Of a stretch of 7,079 nt of DNA, positions 6,366-7,079 are shown in pieces. The notes below the pieces were generated by a model. It saw nothing but the letters and a program-made list of their open reading frames with translations, was not told where the DNA came from and did no database searches. The stretch covers positions 1 to 7,079 of the forward strand of contig JAGQWW010000125.1 in the NCBI GenBank assembly GCA_020436955.1. The letters are read 5' to 3'. The translations under genes and the position numbers were made by a program. How positions within the stretch are numbered: the first letter of the stretch is position 1; every line of letters begins with the position of its first letter. This stretch comes from Saprospiraceae bacterium. GTDB lineage: Bacteria > Bacteroidota > Bacteroidia > Chitinophagales > Saprospiraceae.

Positions 6366-7019
6366 GTGCACCAGTTAAAAACATATCATTCGCCTTTGTA
6401 TCGGGATTTTAAGGCCATTGCAAGGCCCGATTATAAGTCGATAGTGCACTTTTTTGAAAAGCATGAAACCGAGATTTTCAACCTTGAATTTTCCGAATAT
6501 TTTGAAATGCTTTGTGGCTACGCTAAAGCATTATTTGAAATGGGTTCTTATACCCAGCATATTATGATAGCAGATGTGGTGATTGAATCGTCCATTGAAA
6601 ACAACATCCATATTTTCCAGGGAGAGGACATCTTTAAAAAGACCCTTTTTCGAAAAGCTGCATCCCATTACCAGCTTATGGAATACAAAAAGTCTCAGCA
6701 TATTTTAAAAGAAATCATAAAAATGAATCCCGGGGACAGCGAGAGTATTTCCTTTTTAAAAAAGGTGGTACGGAGCCAAAAATCAAACCTGCAAAAAAAT
6801 ACTCGCGCTACAGCCATGCTATGCTTTTTGATCACCCCAATTTTGATTTGCATCGATATCCTCATCCTCGATTCCTTCTACGGCCATCTAAGCCCCATGG
6901 CAGAAAGAATCTGGAAAGGAATTTTCCTACTGGGATGGGTTATTTTACTATCCGGAGATCTATGGCATCGTATAATGTCCCACCGCAGAGTAGCTCTTTT
7001 TCTCCATAAGGTAAGCTAG
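6366..7019 (+). CDS. Hypothetical protein with a TPR-like helical region and two C-terminal membrane segments
   Basis: I do not recognise a named family. The start must be GTG at 6366: the first in-frame ATG lies far inside (residue 48), and the GTG follows the cyclase stop by 16 nt. The product has 217 residues. Residues about 10-135 are helical; the part near 92-131 (KTLFRKAASHYQLMEYKKSQ, then HILKEIIKMNPGD) has the spacing of a tetratricopeptide repeat, and a weaker copy may lie at 43-75. A basic stretch (133-147) leads to two hydrophobic segments, about 148-170 and 181-200, with a charged HRIMSHRR end. A cytoplasmic scaffold anchored in the inner membrane by a helical hairpin is inferred. 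It is the last gene of the plug-cyclase run. The last base of its stop codon starts a G-rich repeat. Confidence 0.75.
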   Translation: MHQLKTYHSPLYRDFKAIARPDYKSIVHFFEKHETEIFNLEFSEYFEMLCGYAKALFEMGSYTQHIMIADVVIESSIENNIHIFQGEDIFKKTLFRKAASHYQLMEYKKSQHILKEIIKMNPGDSESISFLKKVVRSQKSNLQKNTRATAMLCFLITPILICIDILILDSFYGHLSPMAERIWKGIFLLGWVILLSGDLWHRIMSHRRVALFLHKVS

Positions 7020-7048
7020 GGATTTCGGGGTTCGGGGTTCGGGGTTCG
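7019..7048 (+). repeat. Heptanucleotide TTCGGGG tandem array with G-quadruplex pattern
   Basis: From 7024 the 7-bp unit TTCGGGG occurs three times in full, plus TTCG, with no mismatch. Together with GGG at 7019-7021 there are four G-runs separated by 5, 3 and 3 bases, which satisfies the common G3+N1-7 quadruplex pattern on the coding strand. The first G is the last base of the upstream stop codon. Function is unknown. Confidence 0.9.
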
Positions 7049-7060
7049 TAATTTGAAAAA

Positions 7061-7079
7061 ATCCTTCATCCTCCATCTT
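7061..7079. repeat. Second short 7-bp-period repeat (ATCCTYC), cut by the window edge
   Basis: ATCCTTC, ATCCTCC and ATCTT follow one another with a 7-bp period, differing at one position between the first two units. The third is cut off by the end of the window and is already degenerate. Only about 2.7 units are visible, so chance cannot be ruled out. It lies 12 bp after the TTCGGGG array. Confidence 0.4.

Overview
The window reads as a chromosomal segment of a member of the phylum Bacteroidota, possibly Saprospiria-like (the lower rank is a guess). The signs are a type IX secretion system (T9SS) plug protein, signal peptides cleaved just before Gln, AT-rich leaders without Shine-Dalgarno sequences, -7 boxes resembling TAnnTTTG, and a Bacteroidota-style M1 peptidase. 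No RNA genes, insertion sequences, CRISPR arrays or phage genes are visible. Eight protein genes fill nearly all of the window.

Left part (1-2523, + strand): the 3' two-thirds or so of an M1-family zinc metallopeptidase whose start lies outside the window, then a secreted protein with two LysM domains, a long acidic linker and a C-terminal CAP/SCP domain. A weak -7-like box lies between them.

Middle (2507-3505, - strand): a single-domain rhodanese, a clear intrinsic terminator, and a Tll0287-like (DUF3365) lipoprotein with one c-type heme motif. The heme-protein gene converges on the LysM-CAP gene, and their ends overlap by 17 bp on an imperfect palindrome. A GNAT acetyltransferase of the SSAT/thialysine type (3609-4064, +) diverges from the rhodanese. 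A 253-bp gap follows, with a second intrinsic terminator and a likely promoter.

Right part (4318-7019, + strand): a tight three-gene run of T9SS plug protein, cyclase/kynurenine-formamidase-like metal hydrolase (4-nt gap) and a TPR-like protein with two C-terminal membrane helices (16-nt gap). They are probably co-transcribed. The first acts in secretion across the outer membrane; the other two have no established link to it. The window ends in two short arrays with a 7-bp period, TTCGGGG and ATCCTYC. The first forms a G-quadruplex-type motif starting on the last base of a stop codon.

Most of the window is ordinary housekeeping or envelope content. The items most worth a second look are the end repeats, the palindromic convergent overlap, the LysM-acidic-CAP architecture, the terminator that overlaps a -7 box, and the uncharacterised partners of the T9SS plug gene. 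I see no convincing new defence or mobile system.
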